In this document: positions 30,643 through 42,164 of the stretch, piece after piece | How the letters are laid out: each line of letters opens with the position of its first letter | Position numbering within the stretch: position 1 is the stretch's first letter | Source of the DNA: Gordionus sp. m RMFG-2023 | Taxonomy: Eukaryota > Nematomorpha > Gordioida > Chordodea > Parachordodidae | Direction: 5' to 3' | DNA: 64,000 nucleotides | NCBI RefSeq assembly: GCF_954871325.1 | Contig: NC_088776.1 | Coordinates: 46,394,569-46,458,568, forward strand | Notes under the pieces: generated by a model | The model's database searches: none | Seen by the model: the letters and a program-made list of their open reading frames with translations, nothing else | Told to the model about the DNA's origin: nothing | Position numbers and translations under genes: made by a program

Positions 30643-32378
30643 ATGATTCCATATAGTAATGCTAGTAACCCGATCTCTTATTTGTTTTTTTTAAATTAAT
30701 TTTTATTCAGTGGTTTGTTTTTTAAATTTATATATATATCATCTACATTTTATAATCGTTAATTGTTTTTTTTTAAATTAATTTTTATTCAGTCGTTTGT
30801 TTTTAAAATTTTTATATATAGGCTCTGCATTTTACAATCGTTAATTATTTTTTATATGACTTTTATTTTAAATTCGTTTTTAATAAAAACTCAATTAATA
30901 AAAAAAAAATTACAATTATATTTAAAATAGGAAAAATTTTCCTCATAATTTATTTATATTTTATATTAATTAATTAATACTATTTAATCCTTTTCCAAAT
31001 ATTTTTAAGATATAAGCATTTCCTGACCGATCGGGCCGGGGTCTGTGAAGCATCACTAAAGTGAATTCGTACGTTTTTTAAAACCTTAGTTAAGATAGAG
31101 AATTTTTTTAAATTTCTATTATATTATGATAAATATATTATAATTAAGAAATGTCTTGGTTTTAATACCCAAAAAATATTTTTGTGCATTATATTTAGCT
31201 AAAATCTTTTAACCTTACTATAAAACTTTGATACAAGTTATAATTATCCTCAAAATTTTATATCTAATCATAATAAATTAAAATAAGTAAATATTTTATA
31301 AAGTTTATGGTTAGTTATATTTCATGTCAAATTATAGATTAAAATAATCAAAAGAACTGGAGACATATTCTTTTAAAATTGGAGTTTATTATAAACTACT
31401 CAAGAATTCACGTTGTTTTTCATCAGTATTGTATTATTAATTAATTTTACATTCTCATTTTTTTATCAGGCATTGAGAAAGATGTATAATACAATAAATT
31501 TACCTCAAGAGTCTATAGGCGGGGTATAACATGTAGAATATCGGAAATGATAACGTTATTATTCGACCGTTTAATATGTTAAAAATGACTTATATTTTAA
31601 TAATATTTGGTTGCTGTGTTTAGCAAATATTTAGCCACGCCCTTATGCAAATTGTCTGACGGTATTTATCACTATTATTAAATTATCTAAAAGGGATTAA
31701 ATAAATAAAATATACTAATTAAGCATTGGTTGATATATGTTTCAGAACGTTTGTTATCAAATGATTGACTCACCTCACGCTTATAACATGACATCATAAA
31801 TTTCCCCATTGTTTATAACTCGGCATATTGATTGTGGTTGGCAAAACAATATAAGCATTAAATTAATACTTACCAGGCAATAAATATTAACGTAAATACT
31901 TTTTATTCTAACATGATGTTAATTTTCTCTTATTTCGCGAATAACCTTTTTTCTTTAAACTATATAGATCTACCAGCGTTTGCATGAGCTTGGGGGGGGG
32001 GGGTTATGTGCAGTTTAGTTAAATTTTTAAGGGAGTGGGTGGGGTAGGGTAAACTTATGGGGGGATATCAATTATTTTTAGATAAAATGGGGCAAAATTT
32101 ATTGATGTAAAAATTTATTTAATACTTTTATTATATACCTTTGGGATATCAATTAAATTTTTAAATGGGGAAAAATATATTGATGTAAAAATTTATTTAA
32201 TCTTTTATTATATACATATTTTAATATATATATATATATATATTGCTAAATATTGCATACAATCATAGTCATTATTTTCAAATAAAATTTATCTCTGGAT
32301 AATTTTCTGCTATTATTTAAAAGTGTTAGACATTTTTATAATTATACTGGCTAATTTTTTGGTTAGATCACTCATAGG
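30643..32378. other. intergenic; exon-like island near 31.45-31.83 kb
   Basis: Mostly AT-rich, with a partial MITE end near 31,030 (GATCGGGCCGGGG) and a G12 run at about 31,990. The plus strand at about 31,472-31,525 has a TTTATCAG acceptor, 18 sense codons (ALRKMYNTINLPQESIGG) and GTATAA. The minus strand near 31,800 has an ATG frame with a GAG|GTGAGT donor. Neither can be tied to a gene. Confidence 0.3.
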
Positions 32379-35053
32379 TAGGGGTGGGACCAATACCAAT
32401 ATAATATTGGTTTACAATACCAATACCAATATAAACCAATATATATTTAAATATTGGTATTGCTTTTACAACCAATACCAATACCAATTACATAAATATA
32501 TTTGTTTTGATATATTGTTTAAATACAATAAAAACCAATATTAAAAATAACATATTTATTTGGGTTTATCGTGGATAATTATATCGTGGTATTTTTTTTA
32601 ACTTTCATTGCAAAAACTGATTATGGAAGTAAATTTTTTACATGATATCTATAATTTTATCTATTTATTTAGGATATTATAATAAATGAAGACCAAATAG
32701 AGTTAATAAATATAGATGCTGTTGGTACTAATAATAATAGCGATAAGGAACAAGAAGAATTATCAATATCTAATAAAAGACGAAATTCAGCAAAAATCTG
32801 GGAATTTTATACTACTTGTGATAATAAAAAAAAGGCAATTTGTAATAAATTTAAAAAAAAAATATCACTTCCCAATTTTGGAACTTCAGGATTATGGACA
32901 CATCTTAAATCCATCCACCCAACATTATATAAGAAATGTGAGCAAATAAATATTGGCAGTAAAAAAATTAAGACAATAAAATCATTTTTACTTAATAATA
33001 TAAATAATAAAGCTAATTTAAATAATTTAATTATAAACTTTTTCATTCAAAATAATTTAGCCTTTTCAATAGTTGAGGATATCGTTTTTAAAAATTTAAT
33101 AGCATATTGTAACTCTTCACTAACATTAGTTTCTAGAAAAACACTAAAAATAGAAATTATGAAACATTATCATAGTTCTTTTATCAATTTAAAATTTGTA
33201 CTTTCTAACATTACATCTAAATTTTCCTTAACAATGGACATTTGGTCCTCTCCAAATAAAATACCCTTTATGGGCATAACAATTCATTATATTGATAATG
33301 ATTTTAAATTAAATAATCATTTATTAGATTTTATTCCTTTTAAATCAGCACATAATTCTATTAATATTTTTAATTCTGTATTAAAAGTAAAATTTGAAAT
33401 TGATTTTTTTTGCATTACATTAGACAATGCAAGTAATAATTTAGCATTTCTAAAAATTTTAAAACAAAAAGATAATTTTGATAATGTGTGCAAATGCTTT
33501 TGCCATATTATACATTTGTCTGTCATGGCTGCATTGGAACCCTTAAATACAACTTTAAAAAAAATAAGAAATTTTTAAAAAATTTTTAAACTTTCTATAT
33601 CTAAATTTAATAAACTCGAAAAAATATATCTTGATAAAAATCCACACTTAAAATTTCCTCACCCGATTTTGGATATACCAACACGTTGGAATTCAACATA
33701 CCAAATGCTTGAAAGAGCAATATTGCTCAAACCCTATTTGACAACATATACCAATCATTTACAAAATACCAATCAAGAGAAAATTATATTAGTGCCTTAG
33801 CCTGAAATAATATAGAAATATACCGAGAATTTCTGGAACCATTTAATTTTGCTACAGAGATGGCCTCATATGCTAATACTCCAACAATTTCAACAATTAT
33901 TCCTTTATATTCCAGTATTTGAGCATGTGGAGAGTTATAATAATAATCCTAATGCTATTTTAAAGACAGCTTCTTTAGCTGCCTTAACAAAACTTAATAA
34001 ATACTATAATTATAATAAACACCTCTTTATTATTTCAACAATGATTGACCCAAGATTTAAACTATCAAGTCATTTATTAAAGCATAATAATATGGAAACT
34101 CTTATTGAATATCTTACTAATGAATACAATATTTATAAAATAAATAATAACAATTCAGCGGAACTTACAAATGAAGCACAAAATAACAAAAAATTGTCCT
34201 TTTATGACAAAATTTATCAGGTGAAACCTCATAATAATAACAACTTAGAAATAAGTAAATACGTAGATGAAGCCACAATTTCCAATGATACAAATCTATT
34301 AGATTGGTGGAAATTAAATAAAAATAGATATCCAGTATTATCAAAAATTGCCAGAGATTATCTAGCAATTCCGGCCACCTCATCTAGTTCTGAAAGGGCT
34401 TTTTCAGAAGGACGGTATGTTATAACAGACTAACGCTGTTCACTAGATGAGCATACTATACAAGCTTGCCTGTGTCTAAAAAGTTGGATGCGCATGCAAG
34501 ATTCTTCTTAAATACATAATTATTTCCTCTTCTTATATTAAAATTATATCATTCTTTTGCATTATATTTTGTATAAATAGACAGTTATGTTACATTTTTA
34601 GTTTACTTATTTTGCTATGTTCTTTGTGATAAATAAAATGGTTCAAAATCAATACGTTTATTATTGTTGATACAAAAAATACATGATTAAATCAAAATTT
34701 TTTATATTCACATCACCTAATAAATTCCTAGTTTAAAAAAAGAATTTGAATTTAGTAAAATTTTTAGAGTTGGTTCTTAGCCCTGATTTTATGGTATCAT
34801 GATTTTTTTTTCCTATGTTTATTTAAAATTAGAAATTAAGGGTTATATAATCACTATTTCTATTCTTTTAATTAGTAATTTGAATTTAAACCAATACCAA
34901 TATAAACCAATAGTTACCAATATAAACCAATACCAAAAGCAATACCAATACAAGAAATAGAAAATATTGTTTAAACCAATACCAATATTTTAAACCAAAT
35001 ACCAATACAATATTTTGTTAATATTGGGTTTTTATTATTGGTTCCCAGCCCTA
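32379..35053 (+). mobile_element. near-full-length hAT-Ac type transposon with perfect 8-bp TSD
   Basis: The left end is TAGGGGTGGGACCAATACCA and the right end, inverted, TAGGGCTGGGAACCAATA. The flanks are CTCATAGG on both sides (32,371-32,378 and 35,054-35,061), identical. Both subterminal regions are arrays of ACCAATA/TATTGGT. The 2.7-kb body encodes a transposase that is nearly complete apart from several disruptions. A fragment of the same family is at 2145-2310. Confidence 0.95.
32673..34512 (+). pseudogene. hAT-Ac family transposase with BED finger
   Basis: After a TTTATTTAG acceptor the frame runs through an acidic stretch and a BED-type finger (SAKIWEFYTTC ... GLWTHLKSIHP), in which the second Cys of the usual CxxC reads Phe (AICNKF). 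The middle part contains SLTMDIWSSPNK (about 33,220), CITLDNASNNLAF and CKCFCHIIHLSV (about 33,410-33,520), then DIPTRWNSTYQML (about 33,675). A TAA at 33,576-33,578 interrupts an otherwise continuous frame. Around 33,795-33,930 there are further stops and two frame changes. The C-terminal part (33,849-34,433) has MIDPRFKLSS, KIARDYLAIPATSSSSERAF and, after another stop, CLKSWM. Probably inactive. Confidence 0.92.
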
Positions 35054-35199
35054 CTCATAGGCACTAATAAAGTACTAAATATTAGAATATATTTTAAAAT
35101 TGGTATTTCCAGTTGTTTTGGTAACGCGGAGATGAAGCTATATATTATATATTTAAAAAAGAAAAAAGAAAAAAAAGAAAAAAAAAAATATTTTTTATA

Positions 35200-35300
35200 A
35201 AAATTTGTAATTAGCCACAGAAGGAACCCGGACGAATGGGTAAAATGTGAGTTTGGAATAAAACACCTTCAAAAACTGTTTCATATTTCTAATTAAGCCA
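35200..35300 (+). other. short exon-like frame, unknown
   Basis: Following an ATTAG, the plus strand reads HRRNPDEWVKCEFGIKHL and about eight more residues to a TAA at 35,296. The codons are less AT-biased than the surroundings. There is no partner and no family. Confidence 0.15.
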
Positions 35301-35553
35301 ATAAATGATAAACAAGGAAACAAACCAAGATTCTATATGTTTGTTATCCTTTGAAAATATTATTTTAAATTTCTTAATATATAAGGAATATATTAAAAAT
35401 CTGAGTTTTCAGTTTTTCCCCCATTAATCATCAATCATTGTAGTTAATGAGAATAGGTGTGAAATGGATGAGTTATAGCCCCTTTTGACTAAGCCATAAC
35501 TTAGAATATATCAAAATATTTTATATATAATTAAAATAAATACAACTAGATAT

Positions 35554-35771
35554 TAGTGTTGTTAAACGGCTCGTTTTGAGCCGATTTTTAAAAACGGCTA
35601 ACTCAATATTTCATCCAGAAAAATATTACGCAAGCCTGAAGATTTTGCTTATAGAAGGAACAAAGGTTTAGACATATCGAAATTTCAAGATTTAGGCAAT
35701 ATTTTTCTGGCTAAAATATTGAGTTAGCCACTTTGAAAAATGGGCTTAAAACGAGCCGTTTAACAACATTA
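35554..35771. mobile_element. palindromic MITE with perfect 8-bp TSD
   Basis: The left half begins TAGTGTTGTTAAACGGCTCG. The right end, on the other strand, begins TAATGTTGTTAAACGGCTCG, and the inner parts (GGCTAACTCAATATTT) are also mirrored, so most of the 218 bp can fold on itself. The flanks are CTAGATAT on both sides. Relatives are at 52,079-52,289, 52,536-52,753, about 16,850 and about 41,680. Confidence 0.95.
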
Positions 35772-36067
35772 CTAGATATACGACTCACTGATTATAAACT
35801 AAAAAATATTAAACAGAGTTATTTACATAATTTTGAATTGACTGTGGCTATTATTACTTGCCTTGACGACTATTAGTCATATTTGAAAGTTTGAACATTG
35901 GATGTCTTCAAAAATTAGCCTATTCTCTCCCTATAGTTATAAGTATCAAAATTAATGTACAAATTGGTTTGTTTTTTTAATTAATAACAAAATAATATAC
36001 GCAAGAAGTCAATATAATGGAAGATATATAAAAACTAACAAGTTCAAATTTCGTTTCGGTTCTACTA

Positions 36068-36529
36068 GTGATGTAAGCATAGGGTAAATATTATGAATTT
36101 GCCCAGGAAAAAATTTAAAGGCGTTTGTACAAATTAAACACTCTTTATATTAGCTGCAAAACTATTCTCAATACCCCCATTTAGTGCAGATTCGGAAAGA
36201 ATATGGTTAATGAACATCTTAATGATAAAATTATCCCAAAATCCAATAAAATGTAAACAATTAATGAAGATATACGTGTATCTTCTAATGAATGTATTTC
36301 TTAGTCTGGGGATGATTTTTAACATTTTATCTTATCTATTTTAATAATATAAATTCATTTCTATTTGTTCTTATATTGTTTATTTTAATTTGTTATATAT
36401 ATATATTTAAAATATATTCTGAATGTTTAACTTTTATTTTCCCATTTTCCCGCCAATTTTCCCACTTCCTCGCTATTTTCCCTGAGAATTTCATCAAGAT
36501 TTAAATTCCCCAAAATTTTACACCACTAG
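36068..36529 (+). mobile_element. short hAT derivative with transposase C-terminus
   Basis: The left end TACTAGTGATGTAAGC pairs with the inverted right end AACTAGTGGTGTAAAA. The flanks share GTTCTA, offset by one base. Between them the plus strand (about 36,135-36,300) reads ILAAKLFSIPPFSADSERIW, then KIYVYLLMN, the C-terminal dimerisation block of a hAT transposase. The rest has been deleted. Confidence 0.7.
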
Positions 36530-36554
36530 TTCTAAATATAAAATTTTTTTTTTC

Positions 36555-36689
36555 ATGCCAATATTTTTATCAGATTTGAAAGATGTGGGCCAAGAGGTAT
36601 GTGATTTGTGCTATAAAAAAATCTGGGACATTACCTTTATAAGAAAAAAAGTGATCCTGGATCACAACTCTTTAAAAAAGATCTATTAA
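36555..36689 (+). CDS. small ORF of 44 residues with a CxxC motif
   Basis: The frame begins with ATG in a T-rich context and reads MPIFLSDLKDVGQEVCDLCY onwards to a TAA. A CDLC pair is the only motif. An internal GAG|GTATGT would make a good splice donor, so the frame might instead be an exon ending after VGQE. It lies just outside the hAT derivative at 36,068-36,529. No family is recognised. Confidence 0.15.
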   Translation: MPIFLSDLKDVGQEVCDLCYKKIWDITFIRKKVILDHNSLKKIY

Positions 36690-39509
36690 AAAGTTTGAGC
36701 ATTAGGTAGTCATTATAAAAAAATCAAATATATTGAAAAAAATTATAGAATATATTATATAAAACATAAATTACTTTAAAATTTGGAAAAAAAAACATTC
36801 CATAAATTTTTTAGCAGAGATATCTAAATTTTTGAAAAGGATATTTCGTTACGGTATATTTTTTGGCTTGCTATCTTTTAAAATTATTCTCTCGAATGCT
36901 CAAGAGCTAGAACACTCTGGAATGATAGTCTTAAGTTATGTGTCTTGAAGGGTGAGGATTGTTTATGAAAAATTTTTATAACAAGAAAATACGACGAATG
37001 AAATGAAATCTAATTAAAATATCTAATCTAAATGAGCAAATTGCAAGTCTAGGTCAGGGAGGGGGCAGGATAGCCTTTTAAAAACTTCTTTTCATTAAAT
37101 ATTCTTGCATTGCAATCTTAATGTTCGCCTGACCTGGGCCTTAGAAAGTCAGGATTGTTTGTTTTAAGCTTCTTATCAAAAAATCGATGCGGATACCTAA
37201 AGGCTGTCGTATCAATTATACAAGGTTATCTATATAAATCTTGTTTTTGGAAGAAGGAGAAGGAGGGGGGGGGTCGGAATTTTTTGTAAAATTTATAAAT
37301 GGACATAGGCAGCGTCTACATGACAGAAAATTTGTTAGGGACAGTACCCCCTCCAAAATCTAATCTTTTTCCTAATTTTTTTTTGAAATTTAGAACTCTT
37401 TCAGATATCATAATTTAAGCTAGGAATAATAAATAATAAACATTAATTAGTGATAATTAATAAGTTGTTAGTAATCGTAGTTTAAAATTAGCAGGAGCGT
37501 GTATAAATTTTAACTGTACTAAAATGTTATATGTAAATGAAAGATTCACATTTTAATTAACCACATTAAGATCGAAATAAATATCTAAAAATAAATTGGA
37601 ATCCGTTATCCAGTTATTTTTGTCTTTGATTAACAAATAGTGTTTGTTTTTATTTTATTCAACTCCCATGATCTACCTTTCTTTGGTTGTCTATCACTCA
37701 AACATTCCTTCTTGTAGACACTAGACATGGTTCCCAAATGAAAACGGATAAAATCTTTGTTTGCAACCTTTCTCATCACATTAAGTAGGAGGGAGGATTA
37801 GGATTATCCTCTATCCAAAAAATTAGATTCGATCACGAAAGCTAATTAAAATAACTTTTTTGTTTACAATCGTAATAATTATTTTAAGTTGTAGTTCTAT
37901 ATGTTAAGGGATCTGGTTTGTTTTTTGAAATTTTATAATATTTTTTGTGTTTTAAATTATTTAATCAAATTAAAATATCCATGCGAATACAATCGTAATC
38001 TAACTAGATGGGGGGGGGGGGGTAATATTGTTTTTATCAACATTTCATAACAAATAAAATCGGCATGATAATCTAATTAAAATACCTTTCGACTGCAATA
38101 GTGATAATAGATAATCATGTGATGTGAATATTCCGGACTGGGAAGATGGTGTTCCAAAAATTTTTTTGGGAAAAGATGAGCTAGACCTGGGGTAAAATGA
38201 GCTTTCTGAAAAGGGCGTTTTTGAGCTGCAAAATATTAATTAATTTTAGATATAGAAATGATATAGATTTTAAATTATACTTTATTGATAAAAATAAGCC
38301 AGAATGGAAATTAATTATAAAAAATTAGTGAAATTTATTGAAATCAAATAAAGAATGGATTAAAATTGCAATGGGTTTATGGAATACTCTAGAAGAAAAT
38401 CTCAAGGCAACCTTGGCTTCATAAGATCCCCAGTCTCACCTAATGATAGCCATTCTATAAGGACAAGTCTCTAGACGGAAGGGCGACCACATTTCGAACC
38501 ATCTTGAGCCTACAAATTTATCTCAAGTAGATGGCAAGACCTGATGGTATGAAAACCATACCTTTGGCCCTCGGAAAATTACTAATATGAAACTACATAT
38601 GCGTCCCTTCATTCCCCTCTAACATAAATATTAATCCACTAACACAAGCAGAAATAAAAAATATTAACTACGAAAATTTTAACAACTTCCTATTTATTCC
38701 AATAGTGACTTCCACAAACGGCCATTTTTCGCCACTAACCTAGTTTATAAAAATTAAGGCCCAAAAATCGGACTTTTTACAAACAAAGCTAAATATTTTT
38801 AATATATACATCAAGAAATTCAGATAGAAATTTTTAGATATATCCTTTTTGGGAGCACAATTTTTAAACTGTAATTTTAATTTAATAACATTTTAATTCT
38901 ATAGTGTTTTAAATATTATGATAGAAATTTTTAGTAAATTATATATTTAAATAACAAAACAAAAACAAAAATATATTAATAGCATATAAATTTCCTAAAT
39001 GTGAAACCATGTCTAAATATGCTTCCGCCTATTCATTTCATTCTTTCAAAATATTTGGGCAACTTTTATAATTTCCATTTAAAAAATTTTTCTTTAGAGG
39101 TTCATGATATTTTAAAATCCTATCAATGGCAATTAACAGTGATAATCATCTGATAGGGACACTCACACCATCCATATCATACGTGGTGCCTGTGCTTGAA
39201 ATTTGTTGAAATAGGAATTAATTAATGATTGTTTCTTCACAATTCGAAAATATTGAGGAGTCTTTAAATAACTGGTTAAAATGATAATGAATTGCTCTTG
39301 CTCAAAGTGAACTATAATAAAATAATTATATTATAGAAATAAGTCATATATAATTATATTATGTATTTAAATGAATATAATGATGTTTAATTAAGAGGAA
39401 GAGATTCGACCTCAAGGAAATATAAGTCCAGATAAAATGTTCCTATCCTGATTCCTAAAATTAACATAAACACATAGTTATTATAATTCTGTGTTATTAT
39501 TGGATAAAC
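36690..39509. other. intergenic with G-runs and an unassigned G+C-richer block
   Basis: G-runs lie at about 37,264 and 38,011. Bases 38,350-38,625 are distinctly richer in G+C than their surroundings but no reading frame stays open; they may be a fragment of an unrecognised repeat. Bases near 39,480-39,509 match the interior of the CAGGGTTGCCA hAT family and form the left flank of the next insertion. Confidence 0.4.
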
Positions 39510-39769
39510 CAGGGTTGGCAAGTCGGTCAATTGACCGGAGAAGTATTTGACTGGTCAAATACGGTCATATACTATAAAAAAAATCTGAAGAAAAAAAATT
39601 AAAAATAATGTGATCACAATGCTGCTTATTTATTTGGTCCCTAAAATCAAGGGAGCATATTAATAATAGTAAATTTAATGAAGTAAATATATAATACAAG
39701 AATTAGGCATTTTACAATGGTGATGATCAAAATATTTCAAGTGTATTATAAATTTCAGAAGTGAAGGAG

Positions 39770-39965
39770 GCATGTTTAATTGCAAATTATGTGGAAAACA
39801 GTAACTTCAATAAGAAACAATCAGATTTCGGCCTCAAATTATTGGAATTGGTTTTCACCATGCCCATTAAGAGAAGTGGCATTACTAACAATTCATAGCT
39901 CTACTTCATCTTCAGAAAGAAATATGTCTATTTGGGTTAATATTCTTACTAAAACAGAAATCGAT
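39770..39965 (+). pseudogene. hAT transposase C-terminal remnant
   Basis: The frame reads SNYWNWFSPCPLREVALLTI, then HSSTSSSERNMSIWVNILTK, equivalent to the ASSAxxERNFS block of hAT C-termini. It ends at a TGA at 39,966-39,968. Upstream transposase sequence is missing. Confidence 0.65.
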
Positions 39966-40158
39966 TGAAGATCTCCTCAACAGGTAAATTAATTAAAAAA
40001 TATTAAAGAAAATGATAATATTGAATCTGACTTAGAAGTTCCTACAATTGGAATGGCAACAACATTCATAGAACCTTAAATAGGCATGTCACTCATCACC
40101 AAATTGAGGCTATTAAAAAGGCCTCGAATAAGATGCTTGATGAATGCGTTATTTAAAT

Positions 40159-40404
40159 AAGTGATCTGCATCGGGCCTAATTTTTAAAGTCCAGCCAAGT
40201 CCAAATTTTTTTTAAAAAAAAGTTTCGCCGGCCCGAACCTAAATTTTTTTTAAAAAGTTTTACCGGCCTAGCCCGATTTGATTTAAATATAAAAATTAAT
40301 TTTTATAATTACTCTAACTAGTTTTATAAATAAAATCAAATATTATTATTGTAAAAAAAATTCAATAAAATTGATAAATACCGGGTCTACTTTTGCAGAT
40401 CTCT
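40159..40404. mobile_element. MITE, AGATCTGCA family, with TSD
   Basis: The ends are AAGTGATCTGCATCGGGCC and, inverted, TAGAGATCTGCAAAAGTAG. The flanks are ATTTAAAT (40,151-40,158) and ATTTATAT (40,405-40,412), 8 bp with one mismatch. It is the same family as 24,995-25,458, in opposite orientation and shorter. Confidence 0.8.
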
Positions 40405-40639
40405 AATTTATATGTCGCATGTGACAAAAATGCTGGTTAATATATTGAATGAGTTAACTTTATTCTATTTTTAAAAAATTTATATTAAACTTTTATGTTA
40501 TTTTATATGATCATTGTAAGGATAATATTTTAACCTGACAATTGTCATATTCGTTATTTTTTAAGATTATTGAAATTTCTTGACACAAAAGAACAAAAAT
40601 ATAATTTATATGGTAAAGATGTTAAATTATAAATTCAAT

Positions 40640-41400
40640 GAAAATGTTCCTTGGAAAAGTGACGATTATCATAATTGGTATTTTTAAAAATATTTTCTTT
40701 TTTTGACGCTAATAGGCATAAATATGCATTTTTAACGTATATAAATAAAACTTCAGTGAAGAAGTACCATATAAAAATGACAATAATCATAATCGTTATT
40801 TTAAAAATTTTTTGACGACCTCTTTTACGTCCAAAAATTTAAAAAACTTTAAAAATAACGATTAAAACAATTGCCACTTATCTATGGTACATTTTCACTA
40901 AAATTTTAATATAACATATTTACAATCTATATTTTTACCTACTTGCGTCAAAAAATTTCAAAAATCTTTAAAAATAACGATTATGACAATTGTCACTTAT
41001 CTAGAGTACATCTTCACTGAAATTTTATTTAAACATGTTAGCAATATTTGTTTTATCCCATTTACGTCAAAAAAACTTTAAAAACAACGATTATGACAAT
41101 TGTCACTTATCTAGGGTACATCTTCACTGAAATTTTATTTAAACATGTTAGCAGTACTTATTTTAGCTTATTTACAAAAAATTTAAAAAACTTTAAAAAC
41201 AACGATTATGACAATTATCACTTATCTAGGGTACATCTTCACTGAAATTTTATTTAAACATGAGCATACTTATTTTAGCCCATTTACGTCAAAAAAATTT
41301 AAAAAACTTTAAAAACAACGATTATGACAATTGTAACTTATCGATGTTACATCTTCACTAAAATTTGAATATAACATATTTACATATATTTTTACATTTT
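40640..41400 (+). repeat. tandem array of about 115-bp units, partly inverted
   Basis: Five forward units are marked by AACGATTATGACAATTG at about 40,857, 40,976, 41,086, 41,201 and 41,317 (spacing 110-119 bp). Each continues TCACTTATCTAGGGTACATC, then TTCACTGAAATTTTATTTAAACATG. Upstream (about 40,640-40,820) the same words occur in reverse complement (CTTCAGTGAAGAAGTACC, ATAATCATAATCGTTATTTT). Neighbouring units are over 85% alike. Confidence 0.9.
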
Positions 41401-41559
41401 CATATTATAAAAATTAGGTATATAATCCCTGAAGCCGAATTCAGGTCCTGAGCCATTTTTAGTTCGACATGAATATTCTTATTATAATTTTGTTCACATT
41501 AATCAGTAACCCAAAATTTAGCAATTTACTAGATTTTATAAAAAAAAACAAAAAAATTG

Positions 41560-41690
41560 CGCAGACCCAGCGAGTCGACTTACACGAGCCGACTACACGA
41601 ACCGACTAAGCTAGCCGACTACAAGAGCCGACCAATGCGGCTCATTTAGTCCACTCGAGTCAACCGTTTACCAACACTACTCAGAACAAG
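41560..41690. repeat. GCCGACTACACGA short tandem repeat next to MITE end
   Basis: At about 41,572-41,640 the words GCCGACTACACGA, GCCGACTACAAGA and variants repeat every 13-16 bp. They are followed by CGAGTCAACCGTTTACCAAC, the inverted end of the TAGTGTTGTTAAACGG MITE family. Confidence 0.6.
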
Positions 41691-41904
41691 ACTCTGCCAC
41701 GGAGAGCGAAACATTAGTTAATGAGTGACAATGAATTAAAAAAATATTATAAAATTAATATTATAGATTCATTTTACTATTATATACAAAATAAAGTTGT
41801 ATTAAAAAAACATATATTTGAATTTGACTATATTTGTCTGGTTAAATATCGGCCAATTGACAGAATCCTATTTGACCTGTCAAACACACAACCCTGGATA
41901 AAAC

Positions 41905-42160
41905 ACATTAGGAATAATGAAATTGACAAACTAAACCTGTTTTTCGAAAAACCTAAAAATTTATTTAAAATATATAAAAATAATTATATACTATATCTCA
42001 AAATTATAAAATCGTTAAAATGCTAAAAATTTTAATGAGGGAGAAATTTTAAAATGACGGGAGATTTTACAAGAGATTTTTAATAGCGGGTTTGCGAGTA
42101 AACTAAAAATTGCAGGAGTCTCCCACTGATGGGGGGGGGGAGATCTGGTAACTCTGGGTT
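41905..42160 (-). mobile_element. right-end fragment of the CAGGGTTGCCA hAT family
   Basis: From GACAAACTAAACCTGTTTTTCG onward the sequence follows the subterminal region of the element at 28,723-30,642. It includes GCAGGAGTCTCCCACTGATG, a G-run and TGGTAACTCTG in place of TGGCAACCCT. The insertion at 39,510-41,896 separates it from its own left part. The open frame at 41,721-42,026 spans this junction and is not a gene. Confidence 0.75.
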
Positions 42161-42164
42161 ATGT

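Larger units (their letters stand above)
39510..41896 (+). mobile_element. hAT transposon with TSD, nested in an older hAT copy
   Basis: The left end is CAGGGTTGGCAAGTCGGTCA and the right end, inverted, CAGGGTTGTGTGTTTGACAG, with inner words (TTGACC, GTCAAATA) mirrored. The flanks are GGATAAAC and GATAAAAC, an 8-bp duplication with a one-base slip. It contains a transposase C-terminus (39,770-39,965), a MITE (40,159-40,404), a satellite-like array (40,640-41,400) and a MITE fragment (about 41,560-41,690). Confidence 0.8.

Noticed and set aside
41721-42026. 101-residue plus-strand ORF
   Set aside because: It spans the right terminal repeat of one hAT and the interior of another, so it cannot be an ancestral gene.
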